Shown here: positions 40,342 through 48,634 of the stretch, piece after piece
Position numbering within the stretch: the first letter of the stretch is position 1
Layout of the letters: every line of letters starts with the position of its first letter
Assembly: GCA_003854985.1 (NCBI GenBank)
Contig: RQOG01000072.1
Coordinates: forward strand, 1-64,000
Reading direction: 5' to 3'
Length of the DNA stretch: 64,000 nucleotides
Source of the DNA: Calditrichota bacterium
GTDB lineage: Bacteria > Calditrichota > Calditrichia > Calditrichales > Calditrichaceae
Program-made: the position numbers and the translations under genes
Notes under the pieces: generated by a model
Told to the model about the DNA's origin: nothing
Seen by the model: the letters and a program-made list of their open reading frames with translations, nothing else
Databases searched by the model: none

Positions 40342-43245
40342 CTATTCGTTAAGCTGCCCCTGCATGCCTGCCATTTTTTTCATATCCTCTAAAAACTTCT
40401 CCATACCCAGCCCCGATTGCGATTGCAGCAATTGTTGAAGAGCATTCTGCATTTTTTGAGCGCTCAGGTTCAGATTTTTCAAAGCCTCCCTTTGGCTGTT
40501 CGCGGCACTATGCATACTCCGCTCAGAAAGCTGATCCAGGCTTTCCATCATCTTCTTTTGAGTATTGCCCAAAGATTGTCCGACGGACCTGTCAATAAAG
40601 AACGTTTCCCTGGATAATTCCACTACCTCCGCAATCATACGTTGAAAATTATTCATTAACTGTCCCTGACTTCTGGTAATATCCTTTAATTCATCACTCA
40701 ATGGCGATGTGTTCTGAGTGCTTATCTGGAGTTTTTCCTGCTCGTGAGATAGTGAAAGTATTTTTTCCAGTGTATGTTTCATTTTACGTTCGATTTGATC
40801 CCGGCTCTGCTGTAACATATCGGTTTGCGCCTGGCTCAAACTCGAATTTATTTTTTCAAGATTTTCCTCCAGCTTTTGCGAACCGCTGATAGAATTCGAA
40901 CGACGCTGATTTTTCAGATGTTGTTGAGTTTCTTTAAAAAGAGATTGCAAGGCCGGGTCCGACATCAAAGCTGAAGCATTTTTCAGATTATTCTGACTTT
41001 TATCATATTCAGCCATCATAGACTCATTCATAAACTTATCAACCTGTTTTTCCAGTTTTTCCAGTTTTTGTTGAATCTTTTCTTCTTCTGAGGCCAGCCT
41101 GTTTTTTAATTCCTCTGATTTTGTTTTATCCGATTGCAGTTCCCGGGTTATTTTATGCTGTTGCTCTTTTAATTCCCTGGCCTGCTGTACAAGCTGATCC
41201 ATTTTTTGTTCAAGCTGGGCTTTCTTAAGCAGTTCATACGTCCGGTCAAGCTGTTTTTGGAAAGCCTCCTGATTAATCCGGAAATTCTCAAATGCTTTGC
41301 TCAGCTTTGCCGGATTATTTTCTTCCATAGCTTTCTGCAATTCTTTTATTGCTTCTCTCAATTCGGGTGTAGCAATTTCGTTGAACAGCTCCTGAATCTT
41401 TGTATATTTATCCAGTATTTCTTCACTAATAGCTTTATTCTGTTCTAACTTTTGAACCATTTCATCCAGGCTTTTTTGAATTTCTTTAAGCTTTTCTTCC
41501 AGCTTTTCCTGCTTATTAATTGCTTCCTGGATTTCCTGTTTTTTTTCCCATTCGATATTTTTCTTTTGTTTTAGCTCTCTGCTTAGTTCCTGCAAAGTAT
41601 TTTTAAGTTGTTTCGATTCCCTTGATATGTCTTCCAATTCATTATTTTGTTCTTCCTGATTTTCATCTACAGAGTTAAAAATTTCATCCAGTGACGGGAA
41701 TCTGATACTATAGGTCCTGCTGCGCCCGACGCCGGGATTATTTATGCGGTTATCCTGAACATAGGCATAATATTCAATACCGTCATCAAATGCTACCGGA
41801 AGCAGATTAAAATCCCAGTTATAGGTATAATCCCGTTGTTTATTATTACCGGTGAATCCTGCAAATTTGGTGCGTGTCCAGTTGGTATCGCTCATTAAAT
41901 CGGATTTCCTTATATATCTGTAAACAAGAAATGCCTTGTCAATTCCATAATCGTCATAGGTCGATGCTGTTATTTCCAATGTTGCATCCAATGGAGATTC
42001 TAGATCTTCTCCCGGTTTAATAATCTCTATAACAGGTGAAGCATCATCCAATAAAGAAATATAATATTCAATCGGATCTTTATTTTGCAAACCGGATGTA
42101 TCCGATAAAACAATATGATATGTATCATTACGGTTAACCGAAAAACGGGCCTGATATTTTTTATCTTTACCGCTCATGGGTATTTCCAGTCCGGATCCAA
42201 AAGTAATTAATGCACCGGATAAAACTTTGTCCGATTCTATTTTAAGTTGCACGTTTGTTCCGGAGAGCGCCGTGAAATCGCCAATGTTTCTTTCCAGATG
42301 ATATGCAGACAACTCTGTATAAACCGGCGGGTGTATGCTGATATCCAGATTCTGGATTTCCGGCAGCGATTTTACTTTAACTTCATATAATTCCGACCAT
42401 ATTCTGTTTTCAAGCTGGGGATTGTAAAGCGGCTCGCCTTTTATTCTATATTGAAAAGATGCTTTTATATCCATGATTTCTACTGTTAAAGTATCTGAGA
42501 TACCTTTCATCAGATAGATATTTTCAATTTTATTTTCAGCCGGATTTATCAAATATAAATAGGCATTTTTTAAAACAGGGCCCTGATAAGTCGATTTGAT
42601 TTTTAATTCATCCCCTTTGATTACTGCAATAGAACCGGGAATTACATCAAATTGAAAGACCGGCGGAATTGCATATTCATTTGAAGGATTTAAAAGTCTA
42701 AGCGTAGAATGAATTATTCCTTTCGGAAAAAGTATAAGAAGGAATAATGAAACAAATAAAACGCCAAAAATCAGCAAGACATCAGGAATAAATTTTTTTA
42801 GCTTTAATTCTCTGTTAAAATCTTCTTTATAATAAAGATCGGATAAACTCTTTATTGCTGCTTCTTTTAATACTTCAGAAGTACCCGCGCTATGATCTCT
42901 TACAATCAATTGATAAAGGTTTACAAGTTTATCTTTTCCCTGATAGCGGTCTCCTATTTCAGCAGCAAAGGGTGAAAGATCATCATTTGCCTTGGTTTTC
43001 AGGTATTGGCGGAAGGGTATAATGATTAATTTATATAACATCCATAGGAAAACCGCCAGATTTATAATCCAAAGTCCCCACCTGGTAGATTCCGAAAAGA
43101 AAAAAAAGTGATCTGTTATAGAAAGACTTATCCACAGGACAAGCACTATCAGAAAAAAAATTACCGATTGCCCTGTTAAATAATAAAGCTGCTTTTTCTT
43201 TGCATAAAAGAAAATTTTTTCAAGTATGATATTTACCGGATTCAT
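40342..43245 (-). CDS. DUF4175-like large membrane protein with coiled coil, main part
   Basis: 967 residues. Two transmembrane segments at about 20-75 (SVIFFLIVLVLWISLSITDH, WGLWIINLAVFLWMLYKLII), a third near 150-170 (VLLIFGVLFVSLFLLILFPK), Ig-like extracytoplasmic domains (about 190-500), then from about 530 to the end a long Gln/Glu/Lys coiled coil (QEEQNNELEDISRESKQLKN and onwards). It follows DUF4159 by 3 nt, an association common in FCB bacteria. Function is unknown; an envelope or motility role has been guessed for relatives. The frame stops at TAG (40342) but continues in frame in two further fragments. Confidence 0.82.
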   Translation of the reverse strand: MNPVNIILEKIFFYAKKKQLYYLTGQSVIFFLIVLVLWISLSITDHFFFFSESTRWGLWIINLAVFLWMLYKLIIIPFRQYLKTKANDDLSPFAAEIGDRYQGKDKLVNLYQLIVRDHSAGTSEVLKEAAIKSLSDLYYKEDFNRELKLKKFIPDVLLIFGVLFVSLFLLILFPKGIIHSTLRLLNPSNEYAIPPVFQFDVIPGSIAVIKGDELKIKSTYQGPVLKNAYLYLINPAENKIENIYLMKGISDTLTVEIMDIKASFQYRIKGEPLYNPQLENRIWSELYEVKVKSLPEIQNLDISIHPPVYTELSAYHLERNIGDFTALSGTNVQLKIESDKVLSGALITFGSGLEIPMSGKDKKYQARFSVNRNDTYHIVLSDTSGLQNKDPIEYYISLLDDASPVIEIIKPGEDLESPLDATLEITASTYDDYGIDKAFLVYRYIRKSDLMSDTNWTRTKFAGFTGNNKQRDYTYNWDFNLLPVAFDDGIEYYAYVQDNRINNPGVGRSRTYSIRFPSLDEIFNSVDENQEEQNNELEDISRESKQLKNTLQELSRELKQKKNIEWEKKQEIQEAINKQEKLEEKLKEIQKSLDEMVQKLEQNKAISEEILDKYTKIQELFNEIATPELREAIKELQKAMEENNPAKLSKAFENFRINQEAFQKQLDRTYELLKKAQLEQKMDQLVQQARELKEQQHKITRELQSDKTKSEELKNRLASEEEKIQQKLEKLEKQVDKFMNESMMAEYDKSQNNLKNASALMSDPALQSLFKETQQHLKNQRRSNSISGSQKLEENLEKINSSLSQAQTDMLQQSRDQIERKMKHTLEKILSLSHEQEKLQISTQNTSPLSDELKDITRSQGQLMNNFQRMIAEVVELSRETFFIDRSVGQSLGNTQKKMMESLDQLSERSMHSAANSQREALKNLNLSAQKMQNALQQLLQSQSGLGMEKFLEDMKKMAGMQGQLNE

Positions 43246-43248
43246 AGC

Positions 43249-43893
43249 CTAATTTAACAATGCATAAATTAAAATGTTCACCGCCATTTGAAGCGCTTTT
43301 TCGCGTATCGCGGGCGGATCATTATGGATATTCTGATCCTCACAGCCATCGCTTATATCCGTATTAAAACTATAAAAACAAATCAGCCGACCTTTATAGA
43401 TTAAACCAAATCCTTTTGGCGATCCGCCGTCGTGTTCATGTACCTTTGGTAATCCGGCATCAAATTTATAAAACGTATTATAGATCGGATGGGCGAACGG
43501 TAACTCAACAAATTCCAGTTCCGGAAACACTTTTTTCATTTCTCTTCTAAAGGATTTATCCATGCCATAATCATCATCGGCAAACAAGAATCCCCCGGAA
43601 ATAAGATATTGTCTTAAAACTTCCACTTCCTGTTCCGAAAAGGCTATATTGCCATGACCCGCAATATAGGCAATCGGATATTGCTTAAATTCTGTATCTG
43701 TAATTTTAAGAGAAATCTCCCGTTCTGCTGTATTAATGCCTCCTTCTGCACGGGCTTTTTTTAATATATTGCTCCAGGTTGTTTTATTCCCGTACCAGTC
43801 GCCGCCGCCATCATAGTGAATACGTACAGGCTGAACAGGCTGTGCTTTCAAAAAACTAAATAATATTAATACAATAAATACATATTTAAACAT
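43249..43893 (-). CDS. DUF4159 protein
   Basis: A 214-residue protein with a signal peptide (MFKYVFIVLILFSFLKAQ). It has the DUF4159 core: PIAYIAGHGNIAFSEQEVEV, LRQYLISGGFLFADDDYGMD, FVELPFAHPIYNTFYKF and EHDGGSPKGFGLIYKGRLIC, a flavodoxin/glutamine-amidotransferase-like fold. Its ATG directly follows the T-run of a terminator hairpin and no ribosome-binding site is visible before it. It is co-directional with the DUF4175 and patatin genes. Confidence 0.9.
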   Translation of the reverse strand: MFKYVFIVLILFSFLKAQPVQPVRIHYDGGGDWYGNKTTWSNILKKARAEGGINTAEREISLKITDTEFKQYPIAYIAGHGNIAFSEQEVEVLRQYLISGGFLFADDDYGMDKSFRREMKKVFPELEFVELPFAHPIYNTFYKFDAGLPKVHEHDGGSPKGFGLIYKGRLICFYSFNTDISDGCEDQNIHNDPPAIREKALQMAVNILIYALLN

Positions 43894-43898
43894 AAAAA

Positions 43899-43929
43899 AA
43901 CCCGTAATGATGTTTTATCAATACGGGTT
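43899..43929 (-). terminator. Intrinsic terminator touching the DUF4159 start codon
   Basis: Minus strand: stem AACCCGTA/TACGGGTT around a 15-nt loop, followed by seven T that run directly into the ATG of the DUF4159 gene (43893). It should end transcripts of the DUF456 and upstream signalling genes. Confidence 0.75.
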
Positions 43930-43959
43930 AAAATAAATTATTTATTGAAAAAGAACAAA

Positions 43960-44460
43960 TTAAACCATTTTATCAAATACCATAATCGCCATTGTTACCG
44001 AACCGATAACCTTAATGGATAATCCGCCTATTTTGCCGAGAAAAGCGCCCAATCCGGATAATAAGCCGGCCTTCAAATCGGATTGCGCATAGAATTCCAA
44101 CAAAAAAGCGCCTAAAAACACGCCTGCAAATGAACCGACTATTGCACCAACCACAGGTGTTACAAACGCGCCGCTGATTGCGCCGATTATGCCGCCGATA
44201 ATAGCGCCGCTGATTCCCCATTTGGAAGAACCATATTTTTTCGCGGTTACAGAAATAAGAATAAATTCAATAAGTTCTAAAACCAGGACAATCCCAAAAA
44301 GTAAAATGGCAAAGGTAAAACTATAATGTTCAAACCCCGTTGAAATTCCGTGAAAAAGGCTGCTGAAAGCAATAACAATACTGCCCGGAACGCCATAAAA
44401 ATTAGATATTACCGAAACGGCTACCACGATGAGTAAAAGAATATCAAATACTGTGTTCAT
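43960..44460 (-). CDS. DUF456 membrane protein
   Basis: A 166-residue polytopic protein with five or so helices and glycine-rich repeats typical of DUF456: FYGVPGSIVIAFSSLFHGIS, LELIEFILISVTAKKYGSSK, WGISGAIIGGIIGAISGAFV, VVGAIVGSFAGVFLGAFLLE. Function is unknown. It is 17 nt behind the STAS gene and ends at a strong terminator. Confidence 0.88.
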   Translation of the reverse strand: MNTVFDILLLIVVAVSVISNFYGVPGSIVIAFSSLFHGISTGFEHYSFTFAILLFGIVLVLELIEFILISVTAKKYGSSKWGISGAIIGGIIGAISGAFVTPVVGAIVGSFAGVFLGAFLLEFYAQSDLKAGLLSGLGAFLGKIGGLSIKVIGSVTMAIMVFDKMV

Positions 44461-44477
44461 AAAGTTCTTTATCCCTT

Positions 44478-45203
44478 TTATGCCGATGTTGCATACTCAT
44501 AACGCTTAGCCCGGCTATTAAGTTTCATCATAGATAATTGTGACCTGATCTCAAACCAGCCGGCTTTTATATAACCATATTTCGCCGTATTTAATTCCTT
44601 CTTTATTTTTATCGCACCGTATGATGGATTTTCTTTCACAATTGCTTTGATTTTTTCCGTCATCGACATATCGGCAATGCTGATTACTTTAGTCGCTTCC
44701 TGCGATTGCGCAGCTGGCTGAGCTGCAGCAGAACGCACAGTGCCAGGTTGTGGCTCAGCAGGTGCAGCAGGTTTTGCTTCTTCCGGTTTTGGCAGGGATA
44801 TTTCTTTCGCTACAGGTTTTCCAGCCGCTTCCAGCATTTCAAATTTATTAATTGCCTCATCAACTGTATCATATACATCCAAAATATGATGGAATTCAAG
44901 CAATTCAAATATTTCATAAACATCTGGAACCATCCGCACCAACTTCAAGTCGCCGCCATTTTCTCTGATAGACTTAATCTCACTGATGAAAATACCCCAT
45001 CCGGCGCTGCTGATATAATCCACATTCCCAAGGTCAACTATTATTAAAAACCGTCCCTGTTTTAAAAGCGCATCCAAAGCCCTTTCCAGTTCTGAAGAGG
45101 TAGTGGTATCAATATATCCCCCTACCTTAATTATAGAAAGCTGATTTCGGCTACCGGCAATCTCAGTAGAGACTTGAATTCCTTCCATCAAATCCTCCTT
45201 CAA
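44478..45203 (-). CDS. STAS-domain anti-sigma-factor antagonist with HTH-like C-terminal module
   Basis: A 241-residue protein. Residues about 8-115 form an RsbV/SpoIIAA-type STAS domain with the phosphorylatable serine in VDLGNVDYISSAGWGIFISE. A Pro/Ala/Glu-rich linker (about 135-175) leads to a C-terminal module of about 60 residues: KIKAIVKENPSYGAIKIKKE, LNTAKYGYIKAGWFEIRSQL, SMMKLNSRAKRYEY. The same module occurs in the large phosphatase encoded immediately upstream (33-nt gap). The STAS protein should be the substrate of both the kinase-like and phosphatase domains of that neighbour. Confidence 0.9.
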   Translation of the reverse strand: MKEDLMEGIQVSTEIAGSRNQLSIIKVGGYIDTTTSSELERALDALLKQGRFLIIVDLGNVDYISSAGWGIFISEIKSIRENGGDLKLVRMVPDVYEIFELLEFHHILDVYDTVDEAINKFEMLEAAGKPVAKEISLPKPEEAKPAAPAEPQPGTVRSAAAQPAAQSQEATKVISIADMSMTEKIKAIVKENPSYGAIKIKKELNTAKYGYIKAGWFEIRSQLSMMKLNSRAKRYEYATSA

Positions 45204-45236
45204 AGGAATTTTTATTACATAACATCATTTCAATTC

Positions 45237-48200
45237 TTATCTGGATCCAGCAGTTTTTTCCTGTACTAATGCCTGTAATAATTTCTTATTCTGAATAAAA
45301 TTTTTACGCGTCAGTTTTTGACGTGCAATTTCAATTTCGTTATTATCCGTTTTTTCTTCTGCATTTATACTGTTTTGTAAACGACGTAAAACCAATCCAA
45401 TTCTATTTACATTTTCAAAATATCTGTCATAATCCTGAAATTTATTGTCTTTTTCCAAATAAAACAACAAATCTTTCAAATTGTCTGTAACATCGTTTTT
45501 ATCAAGTTGTTCAAAATTATCAAAACAAAACTGCGTTATCTGCTGCACATTTTCGAATACCCTTCGCACATCGTCTAATTCTTTCAATGATGGATGTTTC
45601 AGCATAATACGCATAACCATGTTCATCTTTTTAACATCACTTTTTAGTGATTCACTTAAAGATAAACCTTTGGCTAAAGTTTCGATCGCTTTCAAATCAT
45701 CTTCGACATTATTATAAAAAATATTTAATTGTTTTTCATCTGCTTTAATTAATACGTTATCTTTTATTTCTAATCTTTCACCGGTCGGTTCGGTTTCCGG
45801 GATACTTTGTTCCTGTTCCGGAATAACTATAGGTTTCTTGACAGATGGTTCCGGCTTAACCTCGACTTTAACTTTTGGGATCGCTTTTTTTTCTTTTGTT
45901 TTTGGAGCGGTTTTGCTTTTGACTTTTGTTTTCCTGCTCAATTTTGCTTTATCAATATCTTTTGCTACTTCTGCAGGAGATATTATTTTTTTATGTGATT
46001 CCGGTGTAATAGCAGGCTTATGTAAAATTTTACCACGGGCGGCGGCTTCTTCTTTTTCCCGTTGCGAAATTGTTGATAATGTCCGGACTGTTTGTTTTAT
46101 TTCCTGCCCCTGCGTACCCGCATCGTTCAAACCCGGCAATGGAGTGGGTGTCTCAATGCCCCTTCTCTTAGCGATCTCTTTTTCCGCAGATTCATAATCC
46201 ATAATAACGCTTCCATCCAGAGTGAGAAGAGGAGTCCCGGGCTGTTTTAACCTCTTACGGCCGCCCTTTTCAAGATAACGCTCTCTTAACTCCTGGGTAT
46301 TCAATCTCAGTTTTTTAAGTTCTTTGTATAAAAGTCCGGAATCAATGCGGATTTTCCCATATTCTTCTGTTCTTAATTCTGTGGTTATCCGGTTGACGCC
46401 GTAATCCGGGTGCTTTTTAATAATATCAAATACTTTAGTTTTTATCTCAATTGAAAGGTGTTTACTCTCAATATAATCCTTCGCATGAAGAAAATCCTTT
46501 AAACCTTTCAATCCTTTGCGGTCAATAATATCTTTATATTTATAATAATGATGCGGAGAAACCCTTAATTGCTCCAAAGCATCCTTTACTTTTATACCGT
46601 TATCAATAAGTTCCATTAGCTGCGTCTGAATATTATAAATAATATCCGCCTGCATTAATTTTTCTTTAATCGCCACAAAGGTTATATCATCATTTTGCGG
46701 AGCTCCACCCGTAAAATTTTTAATTTCCGCGTTGATGCTCTTTACAAATTCTCCCACATCCATGTGTGAATTGCGCCGGATACTATCCAAAAATCTTTCT
46801 TCTCTAAATAATTCCCTTTGTTGATTCATCGCTTCAGTGATTCCATCCGTATAAAGCACTAAAATATCATCTTCCAGTAGCCTTATAGCGTCTGTTTCTA
46901 TTTTTTTATCGAATAATGTCAGATCGGGAAGTTGAATACCCACAGGAAATCCGGACGGATTTAGATAATAGGTCTGTTTTGAAGAACCTCTGTAAAGAAT
47001 CATAGGATTATGACCGGCGCTGGCATAATGTATAATCCTGTTGCGGGAATCCAGAACAAGGTAAAACATGGTAACAAACATACCGCGTTTCATATCATCT
47101 GCGACGAAACGGTTAACTTTTGCCAATACCTCTGCCGGATTTTTATTACCCCTGGATTCCAGACGCAGCGCTGTTCGAATCATCGTCATAATTAGTGAAC
47201 CAGGCACGCCTTTTCCGTAAACGTCTGCAACGCAGACGCCTATAGTATCTTCATCAACCTCAACGAAATCAAATAAATCCCCGCCTACTTCTTTCGCCGC
47301 TTCGTAATAGGAACCTATATCATATCCATCCACTTTCGGGAAGTCGCTCGGTAATAGCATCTGTTGAATTTCCTGAGCAACCTGTAATTCTTTCTGCAGC
47401 TTCTGTTGTTCCATGAGGTTAACCTGCGCCTCACGGAATTTATTGGTCATTTCGTTAAATGCCTGGGCAATTTCACCCAATTCATCCGAAGCGTCTATAT
47501 CAATTTCATCCTGGTCAACCTTACCCTGAACAACCTGGCGCACCCAGTCTGCCAGACTGTTGAAAGAAAACAGGATTTTGCGGATCAGGAAAAACAACAA
47601 TACAGACCCTAGTATCAAAATGATAGAAAATATAATGATAATGTTTATTTTTCTGCTTTCGGCCAAATTATGTATGGAACTATCATTGATCCAGGCATGC
47701 ACTTTGCCGAGCCGTGTATTCTCTCCAAGAAGAATATCCGAAGTTATTTCAAAAACTGTGAGAGAATCGCTGACTTTTGTATAAGCTATTCTTACATTAT
47801 TAAGCGTATCTATTGCGGCATCCTGGCTAATCGGTTTATAGATTCCCGGATTGGTTTTAACATTCAAATCTCCCCAGGCCAGAATGTTATTGTCGTTATC
47901 TATCACAAAGACATCTTCTACAACATCACTATAATTATTTTTATAGATATGCGCTTTCTCGAATAATGCAATATTATTATCATTTAAAACATCTTCTACC
48001 AGATTATCCGCAAGACTTTTACAGGCAGCAGAAGTGGAATTTAACACATCGGAGCGGACATTCTCGTCAACGCTGGAAATCATGGGCAGCATAACCAGCA
48101 ATACAATAACTGTAAACAGTGTAACGGCGCCGATAGAGTATTTTGTGCGCAGATTTAACTCGTGCCACCATTGGACGATTTTGGCCTCATGGCTTTGTTC

Positions 48201-48620
48201 GCGGAATTTGGTCAGGCGGAATTCATTACCGCGCTCGGTGACGGCATACTGAAGATCATCCATCAGTTTACGCATCATCATTATGCCCAAGCCGCCCTTC
48301 TTACCGATATCAACATACTTGGCAAGATCGGGTGTTTGCGCCTGCCGCGGATCGTATGTTTTTCCCTGATCAATTATAACAATGGTTAAACTTAAACGAC
48401 GAATAATGGCTTTAAGTGTAATTTCCCCGTTTTTTATATCACGATAGCCATGTCTGATTACATTGGTGCAGGCTTCATCGATCACTAATTTGAAAGAATT
48501 TACCACCTTGTCATCAAAACGATATTTTTTGCCGATATGTTCGATGAAATCCCGTATCTGGATGAGATAGCTCATCTGTGCGGGAATAGTAATTTCTTCC
48601 TTTTTTACATTTTTAAACAT
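45237..48620 (-). CDS. RsbW-like kinase, membrane sensor and RsbU/SpoIIE phosphatase fusion with transposase-like HTH
   Basis: A 1127-residue protein. Residues 1-140: HATPase_c of the anti-sigma kinase type (LVIDEACTNVIRHGYRD, GKKGGLGIMMMRKLMD). TM1 about 160-182, an extracytoplasmic sensor, TM2 about 323-345, then HAMP. Residues about 410-650: PP2C/SpoIIE phosphatase (LQVAQEIQQMLLPSDFPKVD, VGGDLFDFVEVD, VCVADVYGKGVPGSLIMTMI, LVLYTDGITEA). Residues about 655-785: ALEQLRVSPHHYYKYKDIID, GLKGLKDF and HPDYGVNRITTELRTEEYG, resembling the tandem HTH of IS3/IS481-type transposases. The rest is a disordered Lys/Pro region and a helical tail. It combines opposing kinase and phosphatase activities; the STAS partner gene follows. 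It starts 14 nt after the PorV-TPR gene. Confidence 0.9.
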   Translation of the reverse strand: MFKNVKKEEITIPAQMSYLIQIRDFIEHIGKKYRFDDKVVNSFKLVIDEACTNVIRHGYRDIKNGEITLKAIIRRLSLTIVIIDQGKTYDPRQAQTPDLAKYVDIGKKGGLGIMMMRKLMDDLQYAVTERGNEFRLTKFREQSHEAKIVQWWHELNLRTKYSIGAVTLFTVIVLLVMLPMISSVDENVRSDVLNSTSAACKSLADNLVEDVLNDNNIALFEKAHIYKNNYSDVVEDVFVIDNDNNILAWGDLNVKTNPGIYKPISQDAAIDTLNNVRIAYTKVSDSLTVFEITSDILLGENTRLGKVHAWINDSSIHNLAESRKINIIIIFSIILILGSVLLFFLIRKILFSFNSLADWVRQVVQGKVDQDEIDIDASDELGEIAQAFNEMTNKFREAQVNLMEQQKLQKELQVAQEIQQMLLPSDFPKVDGYDIGSYYEAAKEVGGDLFDFVEVDEDTIGVCVADVYGKGVPGSLIMTMIRTALRLESRGNKNPAEVLAKVNRFVADDMKRGMFVTMFYLVLDSRNRIIHYASAGHNPMILYRGSSKQTYYLNPSGFPVGIQLPDLTLFDKKIETDAIRLLEDDILVLYTDGITEAMNQQRELFREERFLDSIRRNSHMDVGEFVKSINAEIKNFTGGAPQNDDITFVAIKEKLMQADIIYNIQTQLMELIDNGIKVKDALEQLRVSPHHYYKYKDIIDRKGLKGLKDFLHAKDYIESKHLSIEIKTKVFDIIKKHPDYGVNRITTELRTEEYGKIRIDSGLLYKELKKLRLNTQELRERYLEKGGRKRLKQPGTPLLTLDGSVIMDYESAEKEIAKRRGIETPTPLPGLNDAGTQGQEIKQTVRTLSTISQREKEEAAARGKILHKPAITPESHKKIISPAEVAKDIDKAKLSRKTKVKSKTAPKTKEKKAIPKVKVEVKPEPSVKKPIVIPEQEQSIPETEPTGERLEIKDNVLIKADEKQLNIFYNNVEDDLKAIETLAKGLSLSESLKSDVKKMNMVMRIMLKHPSLKELDDVRRVFENVQQITQFCFDNFEQLDKNDVTDNLKDLLFYLEKDNKFQDYDRYFENVNRIGLVLRRLQNSINAEEKTDNNEIEIARQKLTRKNFIQNKKLLQALVQEKTAGSR

Positions 48621-48634
48621 GTGTTTTTAATCCG

